Part shown: positions 1 through 10,146 of the stretch, piece by piece
How positions within the stretch are numbered: the first letter of the stretch is position 1
Layout of the letters: each line of letters begins with the position of its first letter
DNA from: a virus
Reading direction: 5' to 3' (one strand)
Length of the DNA stretch: 61,719 nt
IMG/VR virus record: IMGVR_UViG_3300030389_002537
Location: 1-61,719 of that record
Made by a program: the position numbers and the translations under genes
The notes under the pieces: model-generated
What the model was told of the DNA's origin: nothing
Databases searched by the model: none
Seen by the model: the letters and a program-made list of their open reading frames with translations, nothing else

Positions 1-154
1 GCGGCTTTTCTTTTTCGTATATTTGTCGTATGGCTAGCGTACAGCAAGTATATAACTCACTAAAGGATCTGACAAATAAGGAGCAGAAAGGATTTATTAC
101 TCCTCAGATATTTAATTCATTAGCGTCATTAGCTCAAATGAATATCTACAATGA
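1..154. repeat. Terminal overlap of a circular genome (left copy)
   Basis: These bases are repeated at 61566-61719 with one difference (T at 77, C at 61642), silent in an Asn codon. The repeat covers a terminator tail, a promoter and the start of a structural gene. It ends at arbitrary positions within a gene, as expected when an assembler wraps round a circular or circularly permuted molecule. The unique length is then 61,565 bp. A real short direct terminal repeat is less likely because the copies differ and both ends cut a functional unit. Confidence 0.9.
18..25 (+). promoter_or_regulatory. TATATTTG promoter -7 element, leaderless type
   Basis: TATATTTG matches the Bacteroidota -7 consensus TAnnTTTG. 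It is followed by exactly four bases and the ATG at 30. It lies directly after the T-tract of the terminator at 61552-61574 across the circular junction, so it restarts transcription for the neck and tail genes. No clear -33 TTG is seen. The same sequence, including the flanking TTTTCG and TCRTATG, occurs at 57561-57581. Confidence 0.7.
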
Positions 155-767
155 GTTTTTTACGGAGCTTATTGAGGCTAAAAAACTATCTAGACAAAAC
201 TTCGAACTGGGTAGGGATAAATCTGTAAGAAAACTAAAGCTTGAGGATTTGTCATTTATGGTCAGAGAGGCTACGATAAACTCTTCTGATAATGTTTTTA
301 ACAGACCTGAAGATCTGTCAAGGATTATATCTATACGATCTAACAATAGTTTTGATTTTACAAGCGTAGATTCAAGGGTGATGTGCGAGATAATGTACGA
401 TGTGGGTAAAATGAACGCTATACTTGGTAGCAACCTGTCGACACCAACAGAATCTTTTCCTGTAGCGTTAGTAGGTAGAGAGATAGAGGTGTTTCCAAGT
501 ACTATTGACTCTATCATTGTAACGTATTATAAAAAACCAACGTCATTTGAAGTGGGTACTAGAGATGAGCTACCTCTGCAGCCAGCGTACAACGCATTTG
601 AACAGTTTGATGGTAGTCTTATTTTTAATCCAGTAGGTAGTCGAGATTTTATGCTACCAGATCATTGTGTACCTGAGTTGGTAAATGAGATGGCTAAGCT
701 ATTGGGTGTACGTCTAAGAGACCAATCCGTTCAGGCAACAGCAACAAGAGAAGAAGCTAGTGAGTAA
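30..767 (+). CDS. Neck/connector structural protein candidate
   Basis: A 245-residue soluble protein with no signal or membrane segment. Its N-terminal region (about residues 1-45, with GFITPQIFNSLASLAQMNIY) resembles a short helical protein common at this position in Bacteroidota podovirus-like phages, where neck or ring proteins are encoded after the capsid genes. It is the first gene of a new late transcript and overlaps the next gene by one base (TAATG). The ATG at 30 sits four bases after the promoter. Role in the head-tail neck is inferred from position and size; no catalytic motif is visible. Confidence 0.5.
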   Translation: MASVQQVYNSLKDLTNKEQKGFITPQIFNSLASLAQMNIYNEFFTELIEAKKLSRQNFELGRDKSVRKLKLEDLSFMVREATINSSDNVFNRPEDLSRIISIRSNNSFDFTSVDSRVMCEIMYDVGKMNAILGSNLSTPTESFPVALVGREIEVFPSTIDSIIVTYYKKPTSFEVGTRDELPLQPAYNAFEQFDGSLIFNPVGSRDFMLPDHCVPELVNEMAKLLGVRLRDQSVQATATREEASE

Positions 768-1606
768 TGAGTATGAATAAAGTAAAACTAAGCCAGATTA
801 TACGTGACTTCATCATCACTATGGATGATGATGATTACGTAAGCAATGCATCGGACATAGCTATACGTAACTTTGCGTTGAGGGGTATACGCGAAATAGG
901 TTTTGATCTTGGCAAAAAAATTAGATCTATAAAGTTAACTGTTCAGTCTAACGATACGATTATTTTACCAGATGATTTCGTAGACGTAAGCAAGATAGGA
1001 ATAGTTGGTGCTGACGGAGTTATACGTGCTTTAACAATGAATGGTAATCTAAACTATTCTAGAAAGTATGAGGTGGACTCTAATGGAACTGCAACAAACG
1101 AAACACACGACAGCGAAGAGGGACCGCTTAACATAGAAGCAAACTTCATAAACGACAGACAAGATGATAAAACAGCCACATCAACTGGAGATGTAGATGA
1201 GTTTAATGCTTTTGTGTTCGAAAATTATTTATTTCAGGGAGGTTTTGGTAGGCTGTACGGTGTAGGCGGTGGGTCTGCGCCTGGTGAGTTTAGGATAAAC
1301 CTTGATCAAAACAGAATAGAGATATCTGCTAACTCTGACTTTACTGAGGTTGTTATGGAGTATGTGGCGGATGAAGCTAGATCTACAGACCCAGAGGTTC
1401 ACGTTTACGCAGAAGAAGCTCTAAGATGTTATATATATTATAAACTTGTAGAGCGTAAAGCAAGCGTACCAGCTAATGAAAAGGCGAGAGCGCGTACAGA
1501 ATACTACAATGAGAGAAGAAAAGCAAATGCTAGATTAAGTCACTTTACAAAAGATGAAGCTCTTAAGACAATACGTAAGAACTTCATGCAGGCACCTAAG
1601 TTCTAA
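767..1606 (+). CDS. Head-tail adaptor-like protein
   Basis: A 279-residue protein. The first 90 residues read as a helical adaptor: an acidic stretch, a helix with conserved Arg residues (IRNFALRGIREIGFDLG) and a short strand ending in LPDDFVDV. This pattern is shared by phage adaptor or tail-tubular-A-like proteins that dock under the portal. The C-terminal third (from about residue 200) is helical and basic. One-base overlaps (TAATG) with both neighbours imply translational coupling. Assignment rests on pattern and on its place before the giant tail protein. Confidence 0.5.
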   Translation: MSMNKVKLSQIIRDFIITMDDDDYVSNASDIAIRNFALRGIREIGFDLGKKIRSIKLTVQSNDTIILPDDFVDVSKIGIVGADGVIRALTMNGNLNYSRKYEVDSNGTATNETHDSEEGPLNIEANFINDRQDDKTATSTGDVDEFNAFVFENYLFQGGFGRLYGVGGGSAPGEFRINLDQNRIEISANSDFTEVVMEYVADEARSTDPEVHVYAEEALRCYIYYKLVERKASVPANEKARARTEYYNERRKANARLSHFTKDEALKTIRKNFMQAPKF

Positions 1607-4600
1607 TGATAGATAAAATTACACCTAGAGCTCTGGATAAAAGTTCAGATTACAGGCTTGTCCCTAAAACAAGCATGATCGATGCGCTTAATGTTTATAT
1701 CACGGATGACGGAGATGGCGCTGAAGGTAATGTAGGCACGTTAAAGAATGTAAGAGGTAATGAATCTGTTGATTATGCGACCCCAGACGATTATCCAACA
1801 GCATCAGAAGACGCTGTTCTTAAAGTTATAGGTAGCGTAACTGACAGTAAAACAAAAATATGTTACTTTTTTGTATGGAGTCAAGTTGCTGAAGATCACG
1901 GCATATGGGCTTATGATAAGTATGGTAAGCTGCCTATATCAAAAACAGAACCTATCGGTATACCAAACTCTTTAAGAAGAGTTTTTACCTCGAATCAATT
2001 CAACTTCCCACAACATGGCTTTGTTAAAGGTGACGTTGTGTATACTAACACAACAGAATTTGAAAAGCATGAAGACATCAGAACTTATTTTGATAACAAT
2101 GAGGGTTTAAAGATAGACTTTGAGAAGGATGCATTATTGTACTTTACAGATAATGTAAACGAACCTAGAAAGATAAACATATACAGGGCGTTACTTGAAA
2201 AAAATGACGCACTTGCAGGCGCTGAATATACAGATGGCAATGAGTTAGAGCTTACTGATTTTATATGTGCATGTCCTAAAGTACCTCTTGATAGAATAAC
2301 TTTTATATTTGATGCTGATTCATCAATATCTACAAACAACTTTGCTGCTTCACCTGGGTTTCAGTTTGCATATCAGCACATATATCAAGACAAAACAGAA
2401 AGCGCTATATCGGTTTACTCAGAAGCAGCATTTCCGCCTTCTATTGTAAACAGAGGTGCAGCTGATGTAAGCGATATATTGGCTCATAACGTATGTATTT
2501 TAAGTATACCTCAAGCTGGTCCAGAAGTAGAAACCATAAGGTTATTAGCGAGATATGGCAACTCAACTAACTTTTTTGAAATAGATGAAGTAGGTAATAA
2601 TGAGTCACTTACAGAAAATTGGGATGTTGATGAAAGGCTTTATAGGTTTTACAATGACAGAGTAGCTTCTGGTGTAAACCCACAAGAAGTAAACAAAACA
2701 TTTGATAATGTACCCCGTAAAGCACAAGCCCAAACAGCTATATCGAACCGCCTCATATACGGAAACTATCTAGAAGGTTTTGACAATATAAATACAGATT
2801 GTGACTCTAGAGTTATATACAACGAAAGACCTCCAGACTATCTAAATCTTACTATAAGCACGCACGCTTCAATAGAGCCTACACCTTACGGAGAAAACAG
2901 GTGTGTGGGTTTTCAGCTTGACACTACAGAGATACCAAATCAAATATCAGAAGGTACTATCGTAAATATAGTTATAGATTATGAACCAGATAAAAACTTT
3001 CATATATACCAAGCGCATGATACTAGCCTAACATATCATCAGTCAAGGCATATGGGTAAGTATTCTGCAAACGCAAGAGGATACAGAAGATACCCCCTTA
3101 AGCAAGACAACTTGATGTACTCTGATAGTGGTGAGGGTCAACCTGGTGCTGATAATGATGGAGATGGAGATTTTCCAGCATATAAGTCTGGAACACAGGC
3201 TTCAAATCAAGAAACTGGTGCAGGATCAAGCGGCGGTTACAGGACTCCAGAGCAATCTGGATCTGTATACTTAGAGGAGCAGGCTCAGAAGTATTTTGGT
3301 AAAAATTTTGGTGTTGGAATAGAAGGGCCTACAGACCCTTCAATATCTCCAGACTCAAACACAAGTGCTTATGATATAAATTTACCAACATGGAGAGCTG
3401 TACAAAATCAACTTGTGCCAGAAATAGAAACAGATCCTAAGGCTGGATTTGGAACAAGCGCTGGAAACCCTCTGATTATAAAAAGTAAGCCTCTTGAGTT
3501 TAGAGTAAGGCTTACGGTTACGCAACCTATAGCGTACAACGGTAGAAAAATTATAGGTACAACTATTACTGAGGCTCTTGCTGGAGCTGATAACGGCTCT
3601 GGAGGGTCACTTACATATGGATACACAGTAAACGTAGATGAAGTTGTAAATGTTGCGAGGATAACAAAAGATGAGTATGACCTTAGCTTAGGGTATGACA
3701 ACTATGAATCTAGTGATTTGACAAATCCTAATTTTACGTTTAAGCAAATAGGCCCAGGAACTGACTACGATAAACTTATTGTAGGTGTAGGGGCAATGAG
3801 AGAAGGTTACGGTGCAGCAGGACAATTTAATACTACTCAACGATTACTTCCTGTTGGGTTCTTTATCATAAACAGAGCAGAGGTTGATTTTTACCTTGAA
3901 CTCGTTGAACCTGATGAGCTTAATCCTGGCGAAAGAGACCACCTAAGGCTGTGTATATCTAAGATAGATATCGATCAAAACGATATAATGACATGTATAA
4001 GGAGACATGACCCTCAATCACCTTGGTGGGTTGTAAGTCCTGAGATTGCATCTGATCCAGCGTTTCAACAATATTGGACATATGGCCTAGGAGATTCATC
4101 TCCTTGGGGTCCATTTTTTCCTTTTTCAGACACCCCAAATCAAACATACGAGGACTCTAATAGTTTTGCGTCAAAGTTTAACATTCCAGACCCTATTTTT
4201 GTACCACGGGGTAGAAAAGATTTTATAATAGGGTTTGATTTAAATGGAGATGGATTAAATTATATAGGTAGTGGTTCATTAGGTGGTATTATTTACCCTA
4301 ACCTTTACTGTTATGGGTATATGGATGTGTCTTCATCTTCGCTGTTTAAATCGCACGCAGAGATATTTGGGGCGGATGAAGAATCTGTAGGTGAGTTTGA
4401 AAATATGTATAAACCAGTTCTCGGTGAGTCTCGTTTTAGATTTAGTCTTATGGATGGTGAAGGTGGGCCAGGTGGCGCTCAAGCTGGTGGAAATTCAGCA
4501 TATGATAATCACATGAATGGTTCGCATGGATCTGTAGCGGCTCAGATATACTTGGATACAGACGAAAGCGATATAAAACTTCATTATTCTATAGGCAATG

Positions 4601-7600
4601 GTAATTGCTACCAGGCATATGTTGGTGGGGTAAGATATGGAGAAGATAGTGCTGATGATTTTGGGGGTCCTTACGCTACAATGAACTCTTCAATTATTAG
4701 TCAATATGGTCTTATGACAGACGAAGAAGCAATTGACGACGGATTAAGTGTTGGAGCAGATGGACAACTACAATTTGGTGATGATTACGCTCGTTTTACA
4801 TATGTTGTAAGCGGTCCGTTCTATACAGGTAGTATAGCTTTAAACCCTATCGTTGGGGCTGACGGATCTAACATACAAGGTAGACCATACCCTCAAGTTA
4901 GAGACTATACAACAACATTACCTTTAATTTGGACCAACACTACAGATGGGGCAAACATAGAGCAAATTACACAGCAGGATTATGGTTTTGGAGATGGTTA
5001 TTATGTTCAGTACAACTGGTTGAAAACATCATTTCCTTGGCCTCAGGTTATGCGTCCACCGCAGGTTCCTGAAAGCTACAGCTGGACATCTAACGGTCAA
5101 ATGAATAGTACCGCTATAGACGGATTGCCTTTCCGTAAAGGTATAGACAATGAAATTAATCCTGATTCAACTGTGGCTGACTCTTATTACAATGGGGATA
5201 ATAACGTAGCAGAAGGGCATAGTGAGTTCGGTTGTGTAGACTTCCGTTTGACGCATTCGCACCTAGAAGGAGGCTCTAGATCTATGTATAGCCCGTCTGG
5301 AGGTTTTGAAAACAATACATCCTTTAAAACCTCTGCTACACACGAGTTTGGGATAGTATATTACGATCAAAGAGGTAGACATGGATATGTAAATTATCTA
5401 GACAGCGTTTACGTAGAAGGTTATAATCCAGGGCGTAGACCTGTAGACGGAAACAATCAAAATAGTCAAGGCTCTGCACACGTTGAACTTACGCTAAAAC
5501 ACGATCCGCCTGAATGGGCTCACAACTATAAAATAGTTTACTCAAAAAACACAAGTTATTCTGACTTTATACAGTATTCTGCGGGTGGTGCGTTTGTGGC
5601 TCAAGGCGAGTCAGCAAGTGGAGACCCGTCTAGAATATACGTTTCTTTAAACTACTTGCAGGGTCATGAAATATCATACTCTGGAGCTTGGGGAGCTAGG
5701 TCTGAAGAAGGAACTCCTGTTATGTACACACCAAAGCAAGGGGATAGATTAAGGGTTATATCGTTTATGCTGGATAATACAAGTGGTTCATCTGTTCCGC
5801 CTCGTGTATATCCTTATAATTATGACTTTGAGGTATCAGATGTTGTAAATTTAGATGATGTAGACAACCCTCTTGCTGAGGGGTATGATGATACTGGAAA
5901 TATTATTCCTGATGAAAATCAAAAAGGATTATTTTTAATACTTAAGAATAACGGTAACGCTACAGGGTTTAGATATCAAGATGTTCGAGATGGCACTCAT
6001 TATTGGGGAGATAACTGTATTATAGAGCTGTATTCTCCACTAAAAGAACTAGATGCAGACGACCGCCTATACTACGAAATAGGTACAACCTATGATGTAT
6101 TTAGAAATAATAATGGAGATCTTGTTCATCAGGGTGATTTCATTAATCAAGAAGGCAACCCTGTTATACTCCTTACAGATGGTGATGTATACTTCAGATC
6201 TCATGCTGTAAATCTTAGAGAATATGATTCATCTCTTGTTGATGGGACGTATATGGGGTATGTAGATATTATCATAAACACAACTGCATATTCTCAAGGT
6301 ACGGACTGGGAAAACTACTCAAGATCTGAGGCTAATTTTAAAAGTTATTATTTAGAATCTCCTGTAGCTACAGATTTATTTAAGTCTGATGCTATACATA
6401 TTGGTAGACCTAATATGATAAAACAGGACGCTCAGGAGTCATACAAAGAGGCTAGTGTTATACACTCAGATAGAGATATTATAGATCACGGTAAAGTGTC
6501 TTATTCTTCTTTCAATAGATCTATACCTATTGACAAAGATTTAGATATGAAGAATGGCGAAATTAACTACCTAGGCAACTGGGATGACAGCTGTTTCTTT
6601 GTCCAGAAAGATAAGTGTGGATATTTTGGCATAGATAGAACTATGATATCAGACCTTAAAGGTGAAAAAAGTCTTATAGCGTCTAGTAAATTTATCAATG
6701 AGCCGCAGTACTACTTAGGTAAAGCAGGGGCTGATGGTAATCCAGAATCCGTTTATGTACTCAACAACTCTGCTTATTTTGCACATAAATCTTTAGGTAA
6801 AGTATTTAAGGCAAGCGGAGGCGGTGCTGGTGTACAGGTTATTTCAGATATAAACATGAGGTCTTGGTTTAAAGATACTTTTGATGCAGCCATGAGCGAG
6901 TCTCAAGTAAATGGTGAAGATGTTAGAGTTGTTGGTGGTTATGACCCAATGAAAGAGGAGTATCTTCTTACTATATTGAGACCTCAGACTTATGAGTTAA
7001 TTACAGATTCTTTTGAACCAACCGTAGACGAACCGCCGCCTCCACCACCTCCACCTCCTGTAGAGGCCCCTGAGTGGGATATATGTAAGTGGTTTAATGG
7101 AACTGAAACTCTTGTTAATATTCAGAATCCTGACTACCCTAGCCCAGATATTGTTCCGTTTACATGGTATGACAACCCATCATATGTAACGGTTGCTGAT
7201 GTAGCTACAGAAATATACGGTGGAGAACCTGGACCATTTACACTTACTGATACTTTAAATCAAGTTGGGTTTGGTAATGTTGCTTTATGGCTAACCTTAG
7301 ATACTGGTGTGTTTACGGATGTATCTCTTCAGTTATTTATAGACACATACTTAACAGAACAAGACGGATCTTTAATAACTCTTGAGTCTCTTGCAGAAAC
7401 TTGCGGGCTTGATTTAGACCCTAATCCAGATCCTGATCCTGATCCAGACCCTGATCCAGATACAGACACAGATGATCCAGAGGATCCAAGACCAGATGAT
7501 GAGCCTGGACCTGTAAAAGACGAAAAAGATAAAAGAAAAGGCAGGGTAAAATATAGTGGAGATGTTAAGTCTGCACAAGACTATGGCGATGTAAAAGAAA

Positions 7601-7854
7601 ATCTATACACTGCTGGTGGAGAGTACTTTTTACCTGACGGTACCGATTACGTAGGTGCTTATCATATACATCCTACGAAAGGAGCTATGGTTGGTGGTAT
7701 GCATATAGAAGAAAAACACGATATTCTTACCCCATATCCACCACTAAAAGCTAAGATACCCGTCGAAACATCTAAATCAAAAAAACAAGAAACAGTAACA
7801 CAAACACGAACTCAAACAACGCCTAGTGGTTCGGGTACATCAGGAGGATATTAA
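1606..7854 (+). CDS. Giant tail hub/muzzle-like structural protein
   Basis: A 2082-residue protein. The N-terminus (NVYITDDGDGAEGNVGTLKN preceded by a D-ALNV-like turn near residue 28) matches the start of large tail-stabilisation, gp10-like or muzzle proteins in Bacteroidota phages, including crAss-like ones. Most of the length is beta-rich, aromatic and Gly/Asp/Asn rich, typical of tail-tip and receptor-contact proteins. A proline run at about residues 1809-1817 and an Asp-Pro repeat at about 1938-1962 form a stiff linker to a charged C-terminal tail of about 100 residues. It is the second largest gene. A tail role is well supported; the exact structural name is inferred. Confidence 0.65.
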   Translation: MIDKITPRALDKSSDYRLVPKTSMIDALNVYITDDGDGAEGNVGTLKNVRGNESVDYATPDDYPTASEDAVLKVIGSVTDSKTKICYFFVWSQVAEDHGIWAYDKYGKLPISKTEPIGIPNSLRRVFTSNQFNFPQHGFVKGDVVYTNTTEFEKHEDIRTYFDNNEGLKIDFEKDALLYFTDNVNEPRKINIYRALLEKNDALAGAEYTDGNELELTDFICACPKVPLDRITFIFDADSSISTNNFAASPGFQFAYQHIYQDKTESAISVYSEAAFPPSIVNRGAADVSDILAHNVCILSIPQAGPEVETIRLLARYGNSTNFFEIDEVGNNESLTENWDVDERLYRFYNDRVASGVNPQEVNKTFDNVPRKAQAQTAISNRLIYGNYLEGFDNINTDCDSRVIYNERPPDYLNLTISTHASIEPTPYGENRCVGFQLDTTEIPNQISEGTIVNIVIDYEPDKNFHIYQAHDTSLTYHQSRHMGKYSANARGYRRYPLKQDNLMYSDSGEGQPGADNDGDGDFPAYKSGTQASNQETGAGSSGGYRTPEQSGSVYLEEQAQKYFGKNFGVGIEGPTDPSISPDSNTSAYDINLPTWRAVQNQLVPEIETDPKAGFGTSAGNPLIIKSKPLEFRVRLTVTQPIAYNGRKIIGTTITEALAGADNGSGGSLTYGYTVNVDEVVNVARITKDEYDLSLGYDNYESSDLTNPNFTFKQIGPGTDYDKLIVGVGAMREGYGAAGQFNTTQRLLPVGFFIINRAEVDFYLELVEPDELNPGERDHLRLCISKIDIDQNDIMTCIRRHDPQSPWWVVSPEIASDPAFQQYWTYGLGDSSPWGPFFPFSDTPNQTYEDSNSFASKFNIPDPIFVPRGRKDFIIGFDLNGDGLNYIGSGSLGGIIYPNLYCYGYMDVSSSSLFKSHAEIFGADEESVGEFENMYKPVLGESRFRFSLMDGEGGPGGAQAGGNSAYDNHMNGSHGSVAAQIYLDTDESDIKLHYSIGNGNCYQAYVGGVRYGEDSADDFGGPYATMNSSIISQYGLMTDEEAIDDGLSVGADGQLQFGDDYARFTYVVSGPFYTGSIALNPIVGADGSNIQGRPYPQVRDYTTTLPLIWTNTTDGANIEQITQQDYGFGDGYYVQYNWLKTSFPWPQVMRPPQVPESYSWTSNGQMNSTAIDGLPFRKGIDNEINPDSTVADSYYNGDNNVAEGHSEFGCVDFRLTHSHLEGGSRSMYSPSGGFENNTSFKTSATHEFGIVYYDQRGRHGYVNYLDSVYVEGYNPGRRPVDGNNQNSQGSAHVELTLKHDPPEWAHNYKIVYSKNTSYSDFIQYSAGGAFVAQGESASGDPSRIYVSLNYLQGHEISYSGAWGARSEEGTPVMYTPKQGDRLRVISFMLDNTSGSSVPPRVYPYNYDFEVSDVVNLDDVDNPLAEGYDDTGNIIPDENQKGLFLILKNNGNATGFRYQDVRDGTHYWGDNCIIELYSPLKELDADDRLYYEIGTTYDVFRNNNGDLVHQGDFINQEGNPVILLTDGDVYFRSHAVNLREYDSSLVDGTYMGYVDIIINTTAYSQGTDWENYSRSEANFKSYYLESPVATDLFKSDAIHIGRPNMIKQDAQESYKEASVIHSDRDIIDHGKVSYSSFNRSIPIDKDLDMKNGEINYLGNWDDSCFFVQKDKCGYFGIDRTMISDLKGEKSLIASSKFINEPQYYLGKAGADGNPESVYVLNNSAYFAHKSLGKVFKASGGGAGVQVISDINMRSWFKDTFDAAMSESQVNGEDVRVVGGYDPMKEEYLLTILRPQTYELITDSFEPTVDEPPPPPPPPPVEAPEWDICKWFNGTETLVNIQNPDYPSPDIVPFTWYDNPSYVTVADVATEIYGGEPGPFTLTDTLNQVGFGNVALWLTLDTGVFTDVSLQLFIDTYLTEQDGSLITLESLAETCGLDLDPNPDPDPDPDPDPDTDTDDPEDPRPDDEPGPVKDEKDKRKGRVKYSGDVKSAQDYGDVKENLYTAGGEYFLPDGTDYVGAYHIHPTKGAMVGGMHIEEKHDILTPYPPLKAKIPVETSKSKKQETVTQTRTQTTPSGSGTSGGY
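7414..7490 (+). repeat. GATCCW hexamer repeat coding Asp-Pro linker
   Basis: Imperfect tandem copies of GATCCT/GATCCA encode alternating Asp-Pro inside the giant tail protein. A 24-base piece is also found in the unrelated gene at 38742-38805, which carries the same kind of linker. Confidence 0.85.
7842..7847 (+). promoter_or_regulatory. Ribosome binding site deciding the start at 7856
   Basis: AGGAGG placed eight bases before the ATG at 7856. It overlaps the last codons of the giant tail gene. Most other genes in the window lack such a site, so this one is informative for the start choice. Confidence 0.7.
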
Positions 7855-7855
7855 T

Positions 7856-8899
7856 ATGTTATACCGAGGAGAAACAGTAGCATTTTCAACAAAAGCAAAT
7901 GTATGGAAAACGAGATACTCGTTTAATCCCACTTGTTATATGGATATGGATAATGATTTTTTATCTAGCGCACCACAAGATGAAGAAGACACTAATCTTG
8001 CTTGGAGACATGATATTGCTACAGGCTACAATACTTTTTACGGATCACTTTATGAATCAATCATAGAGGTTGCCTCAAATCAAAACCCATCTGCTACAAA
8101 AGCATTTAAGGCTGTATCTCTAGAAACAAGCGCTGAAGGCTGGAATTCTATAGTTCGAACTAATATAGATAAAGGGGGCAATACATCTCTTGTACAGGAG
8201 GGAACTATTAGGTCTTTTGATAGCAAAGAAGGGAATCAGTATGCGTCTATGCCTAGAAACTCACAAGGAAACGAGTCTACGTCTAATTTAACATACGTTG
8301 GGAGTGTGACATTAAATGATTTAGTGCCAGGTTATAACTCAGAAAGTGACGTTAGTATAGCAGATCTTGTTGTGCCAGGAACAGCACAGATACAATACGA
8401 GGTACCGCTTCAAAGCATACCTTCAATATCAATAACACCAAGTGAGGCTTCTAAGTTTTATATACCGTCTCCTGCTCAAAACAATCAACTATCTTCATTT
8501 GTTTTTCAGCAAGAGCCAATCCCTCAAGGCAGCTATGAAACAATTTATTCTCTGCAGGGATACAATGTTGACGCTATGTCTATTGTTGGGTATAATTCAG
8601 AGACAAATAGCATAATTTTAGAAACTCCTATACTAAGTATATCACAGTCTGGACAGCAATTAAGTCTAACAGCTTTATTTGCACTTATTGCAGAGTATTC
8701 TAGTGAGGCTGGAGTTACTGAATTTGACTTTGATGCACAAATACCTGTATACATGATGACAGACCCACGTATAAATGGGGATATGATGAGAGGTCCATAT
8801 GCAAACATTAGTATTATTAGGGAGTCTGCATCTCCATTTGAACTATTTTCTATCAACGTAGACTTTGAAAACACTAAGCTTGATGGTAGTTTGGGATAA
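7856..8899 (+). CDS. Virion structural protein, unknown
   Basis: A 347-residue beta-rich protein with many Ser, Asn and Thr residues and no signal or membrane helix. I chose the ATG at 7856 because an AGGAGG lies eight bases upstream, one of the few real Shine-Dalgarno sites here. A GTG at 7826 would overlap the preceding gene without such support. The order between the tail hub and internal proteins suggests a tail or neck accessory. The family is not recognised. Confidence 0.7.
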   Translation: MLYRGETVAFSTKANVWKTRYSFNPTCYMDMDNDFLSSAPQDEEDTNLAWRHDIATGYNTFYGSLYESIIEVASNQNPSATKAFKAVSLETSAEGWNSIVRTNIDKGGNTSLVQEGTIRSFDSKEGNQYASMPRNSQGNESTSNLTYVGSVTLNDLVPGYNSESDVSIADLVVPGTAQIQYEVPLQSIPSISITPSEASKFYIPSPAQNNQLSSFVFQQEPIPQGSYETIYSLQGYNVDAMSIVGYNSETNSIILETPILSISQSGQQLSLTALFALIAEYSSEAGVTEFDFDAQIPVYMMTDPRINGDMMRGPYANISIIRESASPFELFSINVDFENTKLDGSLG

Positions 8900-8905
8900 A
8901 ATCAC

Positions 8906-8913
8906 TAAATTTG
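8906..8913 (+). promoter_or_regulatory. TAAATTTG promoter -7 element, leaderless type
   Basis: TAAATTTG, then four bases (TAAT), then the ATG at 8918. Matches TAnnTTTG with the same exact spacing seen at 18, 35565, 42803, 57567 and 59321. Confidence 0.6.
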
Positions 8914-8917
8914 TAAT

Positions 8918-10144
8918 ATGAGTAACGGAATTACTAATCGATCTACGGGACTTACCTCATTACTGCAAGCTCAGACGTTTGCTAACATGACTCCAGAGCA
9001 GCGTCTTCAGTTTCAGCAACAACAGGCCAAACAACAGAGGTTACAGGCTGGCATACAGGGTGCTGCTGGTATTGCTGATTTTTTTAGTGGTAGAAAAGCG
9101 CAACAAGGTGCAGAGCAAGATATAGAAGCTTTAGGGGCTCAGTCTGATGAGATTAGGCAGAAGATGGAGGATCTTAAGATGCCTAGCGCAACAAGCCCTG
9201 AAGCCGTTGCGGCTGCTGTGCGTAACGCTACGATACTCGGAGCAAGAGCTCCACAGGACGATTCATCAGAGCTTGCCGCTGCTAAAATGGCACTTGAGTC
9301 TGGTGCAGACCCAACAAACGTACAGAGAGCTCTAAGCGAGGCTCAGCAACAAAAAGATGAGGCAGAGAGAGCAGAACAACAAAGCGCATTCCAACAAGGT
9401 CTTGGCATGCAACAGATGGATGCGCAGAGACAGTATGAAAAAGAAATGCAAAGCCTTGGTATGGACTACGAAGATACACAGGCTCAGCTGCAGGCTGCAC
9501 AGCAACAGAGTTTGCTCGGTCAGCAGCAGCAACAACGAGGGCAAGCTGGGTTGCTAGGCGGTGCCATACAGGGTTTTATGCAAAATAAGAGAGTTGGGCA
9601 GTTAGGTGAGCAATTAGCTGCGTTAGACCAAGAAGGAGATGACACTACAACAGTAGACGAAACTACAACAGAAGATCAAACTACAACAGGAGACCAAACT
9701 ACAACAGGAGGATATCAATTTGGGGATTATAGCGGAGGTTTAGGTAATCTCATGGGGCAAGGCCAAGGGGGGTTAAGGCAGGGACTTTTCGGGGGAGCAA
9801 AAAACTATGACGGGAGTACAGATTATGACGGCAATCCACTAACTCGATTTGATGAAGGGGGTAGGAATATAGTACAGAAGACACCAGGTGCGTTTAAGCA
9901 CGACGACGGAGACGGTGTGTACGAAGAAGGTGAAAACGAATTAATACTTATGCAGCAGACAGCAGGGGGTCTTGTGGACACAGGTATACGTCAGACGGGT
10001 GGTGAGTTTGTACTCAACCCAAAACAGGCACAGGCACTGGAGACCGCCTACGATAAGATAAAGTCAAAAAAGAACCCAAGCAAGGCAGATCTTATGTTAC
10101 TATTTAAAGCGGCTAGATTCCTAGATGAACCGCAATTTGATTAA
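8918..10144 (+). CDS. Gln-rich internal virion protein candidate
   Basis: A 408-residue protein rich in Gln and Ala. Residues 1-215 are strongly helical with coiled-coil character and Gln runs. Residues about 242-266 form a Thr-rich repeat linker. The C-terminus contains GGEFVLNPKQAQALE (about 360-374), a motif I associate with phage internal or tape-measure-like proteins. Starts four bases after a promoter element. The next gene begins two bases after its stop and is also Gln-rich, so the two may be co-ejected with DNA. Function inferred from composition and position. Confidence 0.55.
   Translation: MSNGITNRSTGLTSLLQAQTFANMTPEQRLQFQQQQAKQQRLQAGIQGAAGIADFFSGRKAQQGAEQDIEALGAQSDEIRQKMEDLKMPSATSPEAVAAAVRNATILGARAPQDDSSELAAAKMALESGADPTNVQRALSEAQQQKDEAERAEQQSAFQQGLGMQQMDAQRQYEKEMQSLGMDYEDTQAQLQAAQQQSLLGQQQQQRGQAGLLGGAIQGFMQNKRVGQLGEQLAALDQEGDDTTTVDETTTEDQTTTGDQTTTGGYQFGDYSGGLGNLMGQGQGGLRQGLFGGAKNYDGSTDYDGNPLTRFDEGGRNIVQKTPGAFKHDDGDGVYEEGENELILMQQTAGGLVDTGIRQTGGEFVLNPKQAQALETAYDKIKSKKNPSKADLMLLFKAARFLDEPQFD
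9645..9714 (+). repeat. ACTACAACA tandem repeat, Thr-Thr-Thr linker
   Basis: Four copies of an ACTACAACA core separated by six to nine variable bases encode D/E-x-TTT units inside the Gln-rich internal protein. Likely a flexible linker and a site of copy-number change. Confidence 0.75.
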
Positions 10145-10146
10145 AA

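Noticed and set aside
1-154. Short direct terminal repeat of a linear genome
   Set aside because: The copies differ by one base and end within a gene, which fits assembly overlap of a circular or permuted genome better.
146-517. Minus-strand frame of 123 codons
   Set aside because: Complement of the neck gene in a late plus-strand operon, with no start signal; a shadow frame.
7414-7490. CRISPR-like array
   Set aside because: Short hexamer repeats in frame with protein coding, no spacers of constant length and no cas genes.
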